Positions 51,209 through 63,664 of a stretch of 64,000 nt of DNA are shown here, piece after piece. A program made the translations under genes and the position numbers. The notes below the pieces were generated by a model. It ran no database searches, was not told the DNA's origin, and saw only the letters and a program-made list of their open reading frames with translations. Source of the stretch: Lepiota brunneoincarnata (taxonomy: Eukaryota > Basidiomycota > Agaricomycetes > Agaricales > Agaricaceae); the NCBI GenBank assembly GCA_023014365.1, contig JAEBUN010000038.1, positions 1-64,000 of the forward strand, written 5' to 3'. Position 1 is the first letter of the stretch. Each line of letters opens with the position of its first letter.

Positions 51209-52801
51209 CAGTAAGGGATAAAACCCTTCCAATGATTTTTATACTTCAACAAATATGTTAATAACTGCCCACCTACTAAAGGTGAAACCTTCATATTTTA
51301 ATTGGAAATACCTATATGGCTCATGTATCATCCTGCCAAACACCATTACATCATATGCCATTTTGGGAAGTCAGTGAATTAAACAATCATTCAAGGTCAT
51401 TGGAAGGGTTTTGTCCATCTCTACTCTAATCACATGATTTTGTTTATTACAGCCAAATAAGTGTCATGTGACTGGTTGGAATAATGTATAAATATAGCTG
51501 CTCACTCCCCTAGCTCACACCACCCCCCCAACCTCATTTTGCTAACATGCAATCTCTCTCTATAACTCAATGCAACCATATTCTTTCTATTTGGACAAAG
51601 GCCACTCTGCTACCCATATTGCTTTTACCACTGGTCTTGGCCTCAGCACTATATCTTGTCTTTGCTCCAAACATTGTTCAACACTTTCAAAGTCAATTGG
51701 TGGCCACCCAACCAAGCTTTCTGTTGGCAATATTCAATATGCCACTCATCTTATCACATCCCACAAGGCTGAAAATGCCTCCCAAATCACCAGAACCCCC
51801 TGTACTGTCATTGACCAACCTCTATCCTCCAAAACAGTTTGCAGAGCACTCAAAAAAGCTGGAATGAAGGCTGTAGTCAAGTGGAAAAGGCATAAACTCT
51901 CTGTTATACACAAGAGGAAAAGATTGGAGTGGGCAGAGGCACATGCAGACTGGACCCTGGAAGACTGGAAGAGGGTGGTTTGATCAGATGAGACCAAAAT
52001 CAATTGCTTAGGGTCAGATAGCAGGGTTTGGGTCTGGAAAAGAGCAGGGAAGAGGCTTAGTGATAGGCTGGTGCAGGGAACCACAAAGTTTGGAGGAGGT
52101 TCCATTATGGTAAGGGGCTGTATGCTGTGGGAAGGTCCAGGGTTGGCAGCCAAGATTAATGGTAAGATGGATGGTGATCTATTTGTCACCATTTTGGAGG
52201 ATGAACTCAAGGGGAGCCTGGAGTGGTATGACAAAGAGGTGGAGGATATTGTCTTTCAACAAGATAATGATCCCAAACATAGGTGCACCAAGGCTCAAAA
52301 ATGGTTCAAAGCAGCTGAAATGGAGGTTATGGTGTGGCCCCCATAATCTCCAGACCTTAATCCAATTGAACATTTGTGGACTCACCTTAAAATCAAGTTA
52401 GGGGAGTATGATACTCCACCTCAGGGGATGGAAGAATTATGGGATAGGACACAAAAGGAATGGGATCAGATTCCAGCAGAAGTGTGTCAGAATCTGATAG
52501 AGAGTATGCCTGATAGGGTTCAGGCTGTCTTGGATGCCAGGGGAGGGTATACAAAGTACTAAAAGTGTAATTATTGGTAATTTCTTAGAGATGGACAAAA
52601 CCCTTCCAATGACCTTAAATGATTGTTTAATTCACTGACTTCCCAAAATGGCATATGACAGTAATGATATTTGGCAGGATGATATATGAGTCATATAGGT
52701 ATTCCCAATTAAAATATGAAGGTTTCATACTTAGTAGGTGGGCAGTTATTAACATATTTGTTGAAGTATAAAAATCATTGGAAGGGTTTTGTCCCTTACT
52801 G
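51209..52801 (+). mobile_element. Tc1-A copy 4 (1593 bp), undeleted form
   Basis: Flanked by TA (51207-51208, 52802-52803), with complete terminal repeats. It is the longest full copy and keeps the ten codons missing from copies 2 and 3. Confidence 0.93.
51547..52562 (+). pseudogene. Tc1-A transposase, broken, with full catalytic motif
   Basis: The start region has a frame change at 51580-51595. TGA at 51980-51985 replaces the Trp of WSDETK, and TAA near 52343 replaces a Gln before SPDLNP. QQDNDPKH and PIEHLW remain. Both stops are single C/T or G/A changes. Confidence 0.88.
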
Positions 52802-52803
52802 TA

Positions 52804-53288
52804 TGTAGTCTATCAAGTGCCATATGCAATTCAGGGCTAGTGGTTGATGTTGACTCAGATTGATGGTTAACAAAATACAAGTGTGCTGAATCAGCAATAA
52901 ACTTGGGACAGGGCACTAATGTTAGAATATCAAGCACTCCACTGGCTCAGATACTCAGTTATTGTTCTATTTCATTCCTGTTTCTGATTACTTTTATTGT
53001 TTTATTTCATTTCTAGAGTTTTATTATTACCAGGTGTATATATGTAATAGGTACAAACAGAGATGAACCCCCACATGTTTGCAATGGGTCCCTGCTTTTC
53101 TCACTGATTTCCTTAAATCCAACACAAACATGCAGCAAACCCTCATTATCATGTCCTACCTACAATGTGTTACATTGCAGAAGACAGCCACAGTTCCACC
53201 ATACTGCAGAAGCAACCTGAAGAACCTGATTACCCAAAGAAGATGGCCTTGAAGAACCTCCTCCTTTCCTATTACCAAACCTCTCACA
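52804..53288. other. 485 bp upstream of CopC4 gag, possible LTR
   Basis: TGTTAGAATATC at 52920 is a possible LTR start in front of the copia gag at 53289, with a TATATATG stretch near 53037. I could not find a matching primer site or LTR end, so the assignment is weak. Confidence 0.3.
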
Positions 53289-53911
53289 ATGTCAACCAAA
53301 ACAAGCTCCAAACCAATTTCCATGACATGCCTAAACAACACCAACTATGCCAAGTGGGCTGTATGAATAGAAGCCATCCTTGTAAGACAGGACCTGTGGG
53401 GAATGGTGGAGATTGAAGTAGTGGAAGGGAAGAATGACAATGAAATTGCTGCAGATTTTTTGAAGAAGAAGGAAAAGAGGAGTAAAGAGAAGATGGCCCA
53501 GGCATGGGCCAAGATAATTCTATGAGTGGAGGATAATCAGCTAGTCCATACAATGTCACATGACCCAATGGAGATCTAGCAGACTTTTGACAGGATTTGT
53601 CAAGCAGCTGGCTTTGCTATGACACTCTCCCTCTGGAGGAGGTTTCTTACTGCCAAGAAGACCAATTCCCAAATGATGCAAGCTTAGATTGCTCATATTC
53701 AAGGCTTGGTTTTTTGAATGGAGAAGGCAGGTATTGTTATCCCTGGAACAGGATAAGATTCTCACAATCACAATGGGCCTTCCCTGATCTTATGATAATC
53801 TTATTATCAACTTTGATTCAATGGCCCCTGACACCCTAACATATTCCCTTGTCATTACCCACCTCCTAAACAAAGAAGTCCAACAGGCCACCCAGATGCC
53901 TGTGACACAAG
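53289..53911 (+). pseudogene. CopC4: copia gag remnant, truncated by CopC2
   Basis: ATG at 53289 opens a gag frame with NNTNYAKWAV, DLWGMVE, NQLVHTMSHDPMEI and GFAMTLSLWRRF, typical of copia gag. Within about 480 bp there are five in-frame stops (three TGA, two TAG), most at positions where related proteins have Trp. The element is cut at 53911 by the insertion of CopC2. Confidence 0.75.
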
Positions 53912-54265
53912 TGTTGAAAATAATTTATATTTTCCTTTTCTGGTCACTGATGCTGTCTTGTGCTCACACCTTTATACCTATGACATATGCCTAGTCATAT
54001 GTAGTCTTGAGCCTGAAATGCTATTCACTCATTCTGACTGCATTGACCTCTATGATTCACTATGCATACATATGACTCCTTTCATCTCTACATGAGTAGT
54101 ACACACTGTGGACTCTTACAAGTATAAATACAGCTCTACATTTCTTGTATTATCTTAGAACAATCTAACTTGCTCTACAACTTGCTTTTATCTTCTCTCA
54201 GCAACTCTCTCAAGCTACAATGTGAGTGTCTAGTGCCACTTCGCTTATGCCTTGCTGCTTCAACA
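53912..54265 (+). repeat. 5' LTR of CopC2 (354 bp)
   Basis: Runs TGTTGAAAATAA to GCTTCAACA and is followed by the primer site GGTTATGGGCCCC at 54266-54278, complementary with one change to the initiator tRNA-Met anticodon arm. It contains a TATAAATAC promoter motif (54123-54131). Confidence 0.9.
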
Positions 54266-54479
54266 GGTTATGGGCCCCAATGATTGCCTGTTGGCTTGCA
54301 TAATTACACACTGCATACCAACAAGCTGGATTGCCCTGTTGTGAGCTTGAGAGTTGTTCCAACTCAACAAGTCCACACCATGTCCTTTCCCTCATTGCTA
54401 TAGACAATTGCAGGCTCGTTTCCACATTGTTTGCACTTTACTAGCCACATGTTCGCTAACAAATTTTATATTTAGAACT

Positions 54480-55700
54480 ATGTCTTCTACTAGCTCTAAC
54501 AGATCAATCTTCACTTCCATCCCCATTCTTACTGGCACTGGAAATTATTCCACCTGGGTTAAGTGCATGACTGCCACCTTCAAGTGTGTTGGGCTTTGGA
54601 ATATCATAAATGGAAGGTCTTTCTGCCCTGTGTGAATGACTATCACTGCTGCCAATGGCATGGTTACTGTAATGAACCAAGATGAAATCACTGCGTGGGA
54701 AACGCATGATATGCAGGCCCATGGTGCCATCATAATCTGTCTCTCTGATGCTTTGCTCAAGGATGGAAAAGACACTGCTGCTGAATTATGGTCACACCTC
54801 AAGGCACTCTATGGTATTACTGGCCCTTCAGCTATGTTTGCCATTTTCCAGAGTACCCTTAACTTCTGGTTGTCCAGAACCACCAATCCAAGTGTCGAGA
54901 TCTCAAATCTTGCCACTAAGTTCCACCAATTGCATGCTGCAAATGTGGAGGTGCCAGCACTCCTATGGGCGATGACACTAATCAATGGTATTCCATGGGA
55001 CAATCTTCAAGGGATAATTCTGTTGACTACAGAGTTAGTGCGCATCACCTTTGATAATGTATCTGCCCAAATAACAAATGAATGGAATAGGTGCAATGGT
55101 GCCACTGCCACTAATGCAGCCTGCAATTCTGGAGTCCACTGGCAAGGTGGTAAACCCCAGTGGCAGCAGCAATGCCAGCAGCAGCTGCAGCAACAGAATG
55201 CACCCCAAGGGCAGCAGAAGCCACAACAGCAGCAGGGGAACCCTGGAAACTCCTCTGGCAAAGAGCCAAAGAAGAAGTGTGGACACCATGGTAGAAAAGG
55301 AAAGAAAGCTTCCAAAGTGACGGCTCCTGAAAGCACCCTGCCAGCAGCTATGGGACAATTCACTATATGTTCACCAGCAATCACCAACCTTCCTTTCTCC
55401 CCCCCATCTACTTGTACCCTTGTGAAAAACATCTGCAATGCAAGGCACCATACTGGTCCTGACCATACTCCTTTTGACAATTGGCCTGTTCCTTCTGGTT
55501 GCATGGGAAATCCTGCGACCTCTTCCCATCCCAAACCATTGTCCCCCATTGCCAGTTCCTCTAAGGGACCTTTCAAATCTGTGAAGGCCAGAGCCTGCAC
55601 ATCTTATGACACAAGGACGAAGGAGGCAGGACAACTTGTGGAGTTAACTCTGAGTGGAAGGAGAGAAAACTCCATTGCCACCTGTAGAGAAGATGTTTGA
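54480..55700 (+). pseudogene. CopC2 gag, one in-frame stop
   Basis: ATG at 54480; stop TGA at 54633-54635 after SFCPV, then open to 55698-55700. It has the copia gag pattern (GTGNYSTWVKCMTATFK, then IWxxL-like AAELWSHLKALYGI). A Gln-rich segment (about 55150-55240) precedes a basic CGHHGRKGKKA motif that replaces a usual CCHC knuckle. Apart from the one stop it is well preserved. Confidence 0.82.
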
Positions 55701-58700
55701 GGAAGACAATGAGGAAGATATATCTGGAATGGAAGAGGATAATGATGTTTACATGTGCATAGATTGATTCTCACAGATGAATCTCATTGACAATGGCTTA
55801 CAGTCCCAAGTTTGACAAGGAGGACCCTATGCTTTGGGGAACTCCTCCACCCGATATGCCAGCACCCATGTAGGCACTTTGGACTATAGTAACTACCATT
55901 CTTGTATGCCTTTTATTAAAAATATATACAGCATGTCATGTGATACATCTAAGTGCACAAAATGTAAGGGAAAGAAGAAAGCACTTGAGCCCAATAGCGC
56001 TGAATGGATCTTAGATTCAGGCACCTCCCATCATTTCACAGGGAGTTTAGAGGACTTTGATGATCTCAAAGAAGGCAATTTCAGACCAGTTAGTACCACC
56101 AACAAAGATGCCCCATTGATGATCAAAGGAATAGGTTCCATCCTCCTGCACCATCAGATCCAACATGGTGATAAATCAGAAGTTGCGGTTACATGCTTGA
56201 CTCCTGTTTATTATTGTCCTGGACTTACAATGAGACTACTTTCTGTGGGAACCCTGCTCTGCACAGGATGGAAAGTAGACGGAAATGTGGATCAGATAAC
56301 CTTCTGTGATATGCAAGGAAAAGAGGTGTTGCAGGCTTGTCCCTCATTCCTGCACCCTACTATCTTTTGGGTAGAAGGACAATGCATTCTTCGTGAAAGT
56401 ATGTCCTCCCTGAAGGGTCCCTCTGCAGAGATCTGGCATCATCAACTTGGTCATGCTTTGGAAGAAGTACTCAGACATATGACCAAAAATACTCAGGGAT
56501 GTTCTCCATTTGGTATCCAAAAGGATCCCACATGTCCTGGTTGCACTTTGGGAAAGCAGCATCAGAAGACATTTATGGAATCCCATAAACAAGCATTGTT
56601 ATTCCTAGAATTGATCCATATGGATCTTCTCAAACTTCCTGTGCTCTCGTACCATAAATACAAATGGGTGATAACATTCTTAGATGACTTCTCTTCTCAC
56701 TCTTGGATAGTACTCCTTAAAGCCAAGTCCGATGCCTTCCGTGCATTCTGTGACTTTAGAACTAATGTTGAGTTACAATTCAAGAAACAAATCACATGCT
56801 TATGCAGTGATTGTGGAGGAGCATATATGTCATCAGAATTCCTGGATTTCCTAAAACAACATGGAATAACACATGAGACTAGTGCACCCAACGTGCATCA
56901 ACAAAATGGTCAAGCAGAACATTTGAATAGAACATTAATGGACAAAACACATGCCATGCAACTTGAGGCTTGTCTTCCTCCTTCCTATTGGGAGTTTGCA
57001 TTAGATATGGCTGTACATGTCTATAACCAGACTCCTATGTCTTGTCTCAAATGGAAAACCCTGATTGAAATGGTGATTGGTAAGAAACCAGATATTTCTT
57101 ACCTTAGAGTATTTGGCTGTGGAGCATACATACTTCTACCACAATGTGACAACAAACTGGTGCCTAGATCTGAGCTTATGCTCTTTGTGGGATATGAGTA
57201 TGCAACAAAAGCCTATCAGTTTATTAGATTCAACCAAGGCAATGTTATTTATGTTTCCCCAACTGCCCAGTTCAATGAAGGACTATTCCCTAAATACCAA
57301 GAGTCCTCACAAAAGAAACAAGTTGAGTTAAATCCTCCTCTTCCCAATTTTGACCAATCTCCCGTTCCAGATTTACCACAAGGTGGACCTCCATCTCCAC
57401 CATCAATTCCTCCTTCTAATAATAATCCTCCTAACACTGACAATTCTAATGATTTGCCATCACCCCCAGACACTCCTGGAGCTATGACCCCAGAAGCACC
57501 TAGTGTGCCTTCTCAGTCTCCATCTCCTCCAGCTCCACCTCCTCCTCCCAAACCAAGATGCTCTGCTAGGGTTCCTAAACCTGTCCAGCAACTGGATTAC
57601 GAGAGAAGTGATTTGTCCCAAGGATGAAAAAGGAAAGCTGAGGATGATATAGCTGAGGATTGTCTGTGCTGGAATCCTACCCATGGACATCCAGGTCAAT
57701 TAGATAATCCGGAGGAAATTGAATGCATTCGTGAACGCATGTGGCATGCTCCTCCTGATTTCCCTTGGGGACCAGGATATCCAGTTCAGGGGAAACCAGA
57801 TGTTCAATGGCTTTGCCAAGAACAAGGAGTAGATTTCATAGAGTACTTGTTAGCGCAACAAACTGTGAAACAAGAAGGTGTACCCACCAATTTCCACGAT
57901 TTAATGAAGCTTTCAAAAGCATCATGCAATGAATGGTTAAAGGTATGCCTTGAGGAATTAGAAGCTTTAAAGAAGCACAAAGTATATGATTTGATGCCAC
58001 TCCTGAAAGGTCGAAAGGCTATCAAAAACCATTGGGTTTTTGCTGAAAAATCTGATGGCTGTAAATGTGCTTGCTTAGTGGCAAAAGGTTTCTCTCAGAT
58101 CGAAGGAATCAATTTTGATGAGTTATTCTCTCCAGTTGTCCACTACAAATCCACTAGAATACTTCTTGCATTGGCAGCACTTGAAAACTGGGATATCAAA
58201 GCATTAGATGTAAAAACTGCCTTCTTGAATGGCAAACTGGATGAAGAAATCTATATGGAACAACTGGAAGGATTTCGCATCCCTGGCAAAGAGAATTTGG
58301 TATGGAGGTTACAATGTGCATTATACAGCCTTAAGCAAGCCAGTTTAGCCTGGTGGCACAAGATATCTGAATCTATGCAGACACTTGGCTTTAAGCAATG
58401 TAAATCTGATGCTGGCATATATATTTATCAAGATAAAAAGACTGGTGATATAGTAATTGCCATTGTTTATATTGATGATGTGCTTTTCATGGGAAATAAT
58501 TCCACCCTTCTAAAACAGAAGAAAGGTGAATTTATGGAGCACTGGGATTGCCAGGATCTTCGTGAAGCCAAAGAATTCCTTGGTATGCACATTGTGTGTG
58601 ATAGGAAAAATCAAAAGATATACCTTGACCAATGGAGTTATTTGAAAAAGGTCTTGGAGTGTTTTGGAGTCACTGCTTGACCTGCTCCCACTCCCCTTCC

Positions 58701-58826
58701 CACTGGATATTGACCTTCCACAAATGATGGAGAAGTCAGTCCAGATCTCCATACAAAGTACCAACAGATCATTGGTTCTTTGATGTACCTAATGATTGGC
58801 ATGCAACCTGACATTGCATATGCCAT

Positions 58827-60129
58827 TGAAAAGGTAGAAATGTTCATGGATTTTTAATATAGATAGAGGGCTTGTTTTCACTAAGCTTAGCCGAAATTTG
58901 ATAAGCTTAAGCTAATACAAGTGATATGAGATAGATAATGAACAGTTTTGTCTTTTAGGGTGTTCTGGGGGTGCACTCTGACAGCGAAATTCAAGAGATT
59001 AGTGTTTTAGAGGTTAATGAACAGCTGTTGAAGTTATCTTAGCCATACAGTGCAACAATGAAAGGACAATCCCTGTCAATTCAAAGCACAGGGTCTCTGG
59101 TCTCTGGTCCCTGGTCTCTGAACTCTGTTCTCTGTTTCTGTCTCTGTCTCTAGCACTCTGGAACTCTAAAATCTGGACTCTGTTCTCTGTCTCTGTCTCT
59201 GGGTTGGTTGATGACCAAAGAAATCACACTTAATGATGCACACTAAATAGTCCTTTGAAACCATTCTTGATCATGGCTCACAGACTTGTGTGTGGAAGTG
59301 GGGGTGAGACCTCTTGCTTCTCCACAAACAAGCACAACCATATTTATATTGTTTAGATACATATGAGAGATAGTAAATATGAAATAGAAAACAATAAGCT
59401 TAATTGTTACAGGTACTGCAGAATATTTTGGAAGGTTCAGCAGCATTTCTACCTTGCCCTGGGTTATGGGTTTTTCTCTGATTGACAAATGGCAATCCAG
59501 CCAGATGCGTTCTGTGCTTGTCTGCATTATTCTGTGTCCACACAAGTGCGTTTAAGCCTCCAGATCAATTATGATCAGAATGTGTAATGTATGGACAATC
59601 CCTTGATCTGTTGTAATTAATCTCAGTTAGGCAGTATGCCAAGGTGCCGGGACCCACAAAGCACTCATTAATTATGAGTTTTTGATATTTCTAGGGTTTT
59701 GGGCATCAGATGTTGCCTCCTGAACATTGGATGTTCCGTTCTGTGGTCTAGTCATCATTATTGGACTCACTATAGGTGTAATACACCTGAGACAGCTGCT
59801 AGGTACATTCTTTTATGTTCAAACGCATTCAGTTTCATCAGAAAACTGCTTGTAAGGTCCCTTGATGCAACCAGAGTATACTCGATAGGCTATGTAGAGT
59901 CCTGAATCCCTCCGGAGAGTGTTCTGATAGCTTGGTTCACTAAGCTTAGTGATAATGAGCTGGTTTGAACACTTTTTGAGGCTTGAATATCCTTATTTCA
60001 GTTGAACTGGCTACTATGGGACATAGTACCAATCCTCTATAGAGTTCTTTAATGATATAGCCAATGATTCTATATAGAGAATTGTTCCAGAGTATGGAAT
60101 TCATGTATAGGTGTGAAATCAGCATATCA
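58827..60129 (-). mobile_element. Rep1.3 copy 2 (1303 bp, 4-bp target duplication)
   Basis: Inverted copy of 15192-16492, flanked by CCAT (58823-58826) and CCGT (60130-60133), again a 4-bp duplication differing by one CpG transition. It contains the counterpart of the 102-codon frame (59545-59243, minus; about 80% alike, with a GTG start) and of the IIGYIIKELYRG frame (60176-59946, partly outside). The 'ctctgtctctg' microsatellite is at 59095-59205. Confidence 0.75.
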
Positions 60130-60577
60130 CCGTCACCAATTTGGCACAATTTTCTGCAAATCCTAAGCAAGATCATTATGATAAAGCACTATATACTTGT
60201 CGCTATCTGCTTGGCACACCTAACTATCAAATTGTCTATGACAGAAAGAAGGGTGAAGGAATTATTGGTTATACCGATTCAGATTGGGCATCAGATCCAA
60301 TTAAGCAATGATCTGTAACTGGGAATTTCATCAACATTGCTTCTGGCACTGTTTCTTGGCTTAGCCATAAGCAAAAAACAGTCGCACTCTCTTCCACTGA
60401 AGCAGAATATATGGCTCTCTCTGATTGCAGCCATCAACTGATGTGGATATGCTCCTTATTAAGTGAGCTTATGTTTCAACTTCCCACTATTCCCTTGAAC
60501 AGTGATAATATGGGATCTATCTGCTTAAGCATTAATCCTGCAATGGAAAGACGATCAAAGCATATTGATATCTGATA

Positions 60578-63471
60578 CAGTGATCTGCCGTCATTTGGCA
60601 CAGCAGATTGATTTTATTTTTTCCTGCTTGCATTTCACCTCAGACCATAGAAAGAAATAGTCAAACATATACTAAATAGTGTTCTATGTAACATGGAGCC
60701 TTGTTAAAATGAACCATAGCATGAGAATTTGTGGAATTATTTTTTCTAAGACTTGAGACCCAAAACAGCCAAAAACTGTCATTTGGCACAGTGTGACAAA
60801 AGTGTGACACCTGCTTATCAATCTGCATCTTCCCTATCATGGTTATCCTCTGCTCCGTCTCCCTCACCAATTCCCATGTCCCACTCTACTAGAGCCTTGA
60901 TTTCTGCTCTGGTGGGGCATTTTGGCTGCTTTGGGAGCTCCTTCTGTGGTACATTTTGCTTCAGGAGCTCCTCCCATTCCTTTTCATTGTCCCCTTTTGC
61001 CTTCTCCCACTGCAGTCTTGTTGCCTTCCATCGTACCTCAATGGCATCCTTCAGAACTCACTTCTGAGCCCTTTCATCTGCTCGTATCTTTTTCTCCCTC
61101 TCTTCCCGCTCCAGCTGCTCCGTCAACAACTCAATCTCCCTGGTAAATGATGGATCTGTCAAGACCCTACCCTTCCCACTTGGAAACAAGAGTGTCCGGT
61201 CTTCCTTCTTCTTGTTCTCCTTTACATTTAAAGAATGGTTTTGCTGACACAGTGTAAGGTCCTGAATGACCATCTGGGCATGATTTGCCTCAATGATTAG
61301 ATCTTGAGCCTTGATCTGCTGTTGAGCACTCTTGAGGCTTGTCTCAAGCTCTGAGATGTGTTCAACAAGCTTTCTCCAACCGAAATTACTGGCTCCAGGT
61401 GAGTTTCGAGTGTCGAGGAGACTTCAGTTGGGTTTAGGAAGATCATGTGGATGCTCAATGATTGGATGAAGAATGGAATAGGAGGATTTAAATGGGCTAT
61501 CCAAAACCAGGTATGTATGATACTGAACTTGATGAGAGTGATTCTGACAGCATCCGAGCTTGTTTTCTAGGTGTAAAATCAGTCGGGCTTGCAGATCTGC
61601 ATGCTGGAACTATTAGGTTTGGCCCTGGGGAGGTTATTATTGATATCGAGGGGGGATTGCTGCGAAATACGGCCATCACTTGCTGAATTGGTGATGGTTG
61701 CTGGACAGGAAAGGTTCCCTTTGTAGATTTCGGTATACTTGGTTGTATTTGTTGTTTGGAAATGATATTTGGATTGAAAGGATGAACACCTGTTGCCTTG
61801 AAAGCAGCTCGAATAGTATCTGGGGTGAATGCACGCAAGTAAGCTGTCCCAAAAACACAAGTAAAGTCTGCCTTTGAGAGGGAATTGTGGTTTTCCTTTT
61901 CATATGAATTCAGTTCCTCCTTCCAAACTTCTTTCATCTGAGCAAAGCAGACCACATCCAACCCTTGAAGAGCATGGGTGCAGTGTGGTGGATATCCCAA
62001 GATCACGATGTTATTGTTGATGGCATAGTGTAGAAGTTCACAAGTGTAATGAGATTTATGGCCATCCAGAATGAGAATGCGAGTTTTCCCATTTGCCTTG
62101 TCTTTTGTTGGTGGATTGAAATGCAATTTAATCCAGTCAAGTGCAAGTTCACCATCTGTCCAACCGTTAGGTGAGTGTGCAATCCTTGGTAAAAATATTA
62201 TATTAGTCACAGATCAAGATATTCCTATATTAATATTGACTTACGATGCATTCGCAACATTGTTTTGATTCCACTTTGCCATAAAATGTTTCCCCTTGAA
62301 AATTATCATAGGATGGAGAGCAGAACCATCTGCACAGATGGTTACCAGTACAGTAACATTTTCTCAGTTGGCCCCCCCCTGTTTATGCTGTGTTTTTGTT
62401 CCCTGATGTCCCTATACCCGCTCCTTTCCTGAATGTGATCTTGTGAATCCACTTTCATCCATCCCATAGATATTCTCTGGCAAGATTTGTTTATCAATTA
62501 AATTTGCCTTGATAAGTTCAAACCAGGCCTGTACAGCCTCTGGAGTGAGCGCACTTGCACGGACAGTATCTAGAGATTTACTCCAGTGAGTCTGGATGAC
62601 GTCAGCATGACAATCCCTAAAACCATCAATCCAATGCTCTCCAAGTGGTTTGCATCCATTTCCTTCAACTTCCTGCACAATCGCATTGGCATAGTTCATG
62701 ATTTGTTTCCCATTTAGGGGAAGCCCACAGTCAGCTGATTGAATAATAAAATCCACAAGAACTTGCTCCTTTGCAGGGCTGAGCCGCTGCAGTGAAGCAA
62801 CATATTCTTCTTGAGTCCCCTCTCCATTTACATGCCGTGCAAGACTTCTGTATGGTACCTGGAATTTTTCTGCAAAAAAGCAAAGGCCTGGAGGCTTCTT
62901 TAATGTCTCCTTTTCTTGGATATATGCTGCTGCTGCATCATTAAGGTTCTGGTTCAGTTCTGCCCGAGCCTTCTTCTTTTTGTTGGCAATGGACTCTGCA
63001 TGGAACACCATAGTACCAGTGCAAAAGATGAGTAATGAGAAGGAGATGGGAGGGATGTACAAATTTTTGAGTTTACAAGCATACTTCCACCTGTGTTGAA
63101 TGTCATGCTCTCAAAAAGGCCATCTATCGCTAGCTCCTGAGCTTGCAGCCCTACCAAAATTGACCTACAGATAGCTTGAATGCATATCTACAGAATGGGC
63201 CAAGACTCGCACAGAAATATGTGCTTTTTGTAGTTTGAGTGACATTTGATCTCACCTCGAAAGTTGTTTGGGCATATTTTGAGAGACTTTCAGAGGGAAT
63301 CATGGCATGCCTCCCTCAAATTTGCTTCAATCACCTTAGTTTTAGGTGAAACAGTAGACCTCTATGTAGTGTATTTATCATAATTTTATCAGGATATTAC
63401 GCTGAAGAGATGAGCACTAATCTTAGATTGTGCCAAATGATGGTGGTGTGCCAAATGATGGCAGATCACTG
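60578..63471 (-). mobile_element. Pogo-type DNA transposon (2894 bp)
   Basis: Terminal inverted repeats CAGTGATCTGCC(G/A)TCATTTGGCAC lie at both ends, flanked by TA (60576-60577, 63472-63473), as for pogo/Tigger elements. The core CATTTGGCAC recurs inside the ends (60779-60788, and in inverted form at 63430-63440), which may be extra transposase binding sites. It encodes one decayed transposase. Confidence 0.9.
60880..63011 (-). pseudogene. Pogo-type transposase (psq and CENP-B HTH, DDE_1), decayed
   Basis: Likely start at 63011. Visible are a psq-type helix-turn-helix (YIQEKETLKKPPGLCFFAEK to LARHVNG), a CENP-B-type segment (CGLPLNGKQIMNYANAIV) and the DDE_1 domain: YGMDESGFT (first Asp, near 62455), then two stops (TAG near 62417, TGA near 62362). 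A clean 60-bp intron (62244-62185) is followed by ILDGHKSHYT (second Asp) and LDVVCFAQMKEVW. The C-terminal tail with LLFPSGKGRVLTDPSF lies near 61140-61200 after a broken linker. It would mobilise this element; as read it is inactive. Confidence 0.82.
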
Positions 63472-63664
63472 TATCATTATATTTGGGAATGCGTTGAGAA
63501 TAAAATGATCATGGTGTCACAGATTGATGGAAATGAAAATCCTGCCAATCTTTTGACAAAAAACCTAGGTCAAACAAAGTTTGAATGTTTCTGACCTTTG
63601 TTAGGTATCAAGTTTACAAACTCTACCTCCTAATTCCTCTTCCCAACATCTGAGCAAAGGGGAA

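Larger units (their letters stand above)
55693..63594 (+). pseudogene. CopC2 pol: protease, integrase, RT, RNase H, decayed and interrupted
   Basis: Opens eight bases before the gag stop in the +1 frame (ATG 55693). In order: acidic start, protease WILDSGTSHHFTG (near 56010), integrase zinc region (IWHHQLGHA, CTLGK), catalytic core (HMDLLK, GGAYMSSEF, QQNGQAEHLNRT), RT (FLNGKLDEEIYM, YIDDVLF near 58471) and RNase H (SHKQKTVALSSTEAEYMALS, near 60370-60420). Stops at about 55763, 57625, 58678, 58711, 60316 and 60572 all fit Arg CGA changed to TGA. The two inserts, when ignored with their target duplications, leave the frame unbroken (DIAYAVTNLAQ and KHIDI-stop-YHYIWE). Confidence 0.88.

Noticed and set aside
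51187..52930. Short LTR element with ends ATATTCTAACA and TGTTAGAATAT around Tc1-A copy 4
   Set aside because: The two sides could be an LTR end and an LTR start, but no primer site, polypurine tract or target duplication could be matched.
53289..53911. TGA read as Trp (alternative code)
   Set aside because: TAG stops occur at similar positions, and intact genes in the window (GypA gag and pol) use the standard code.
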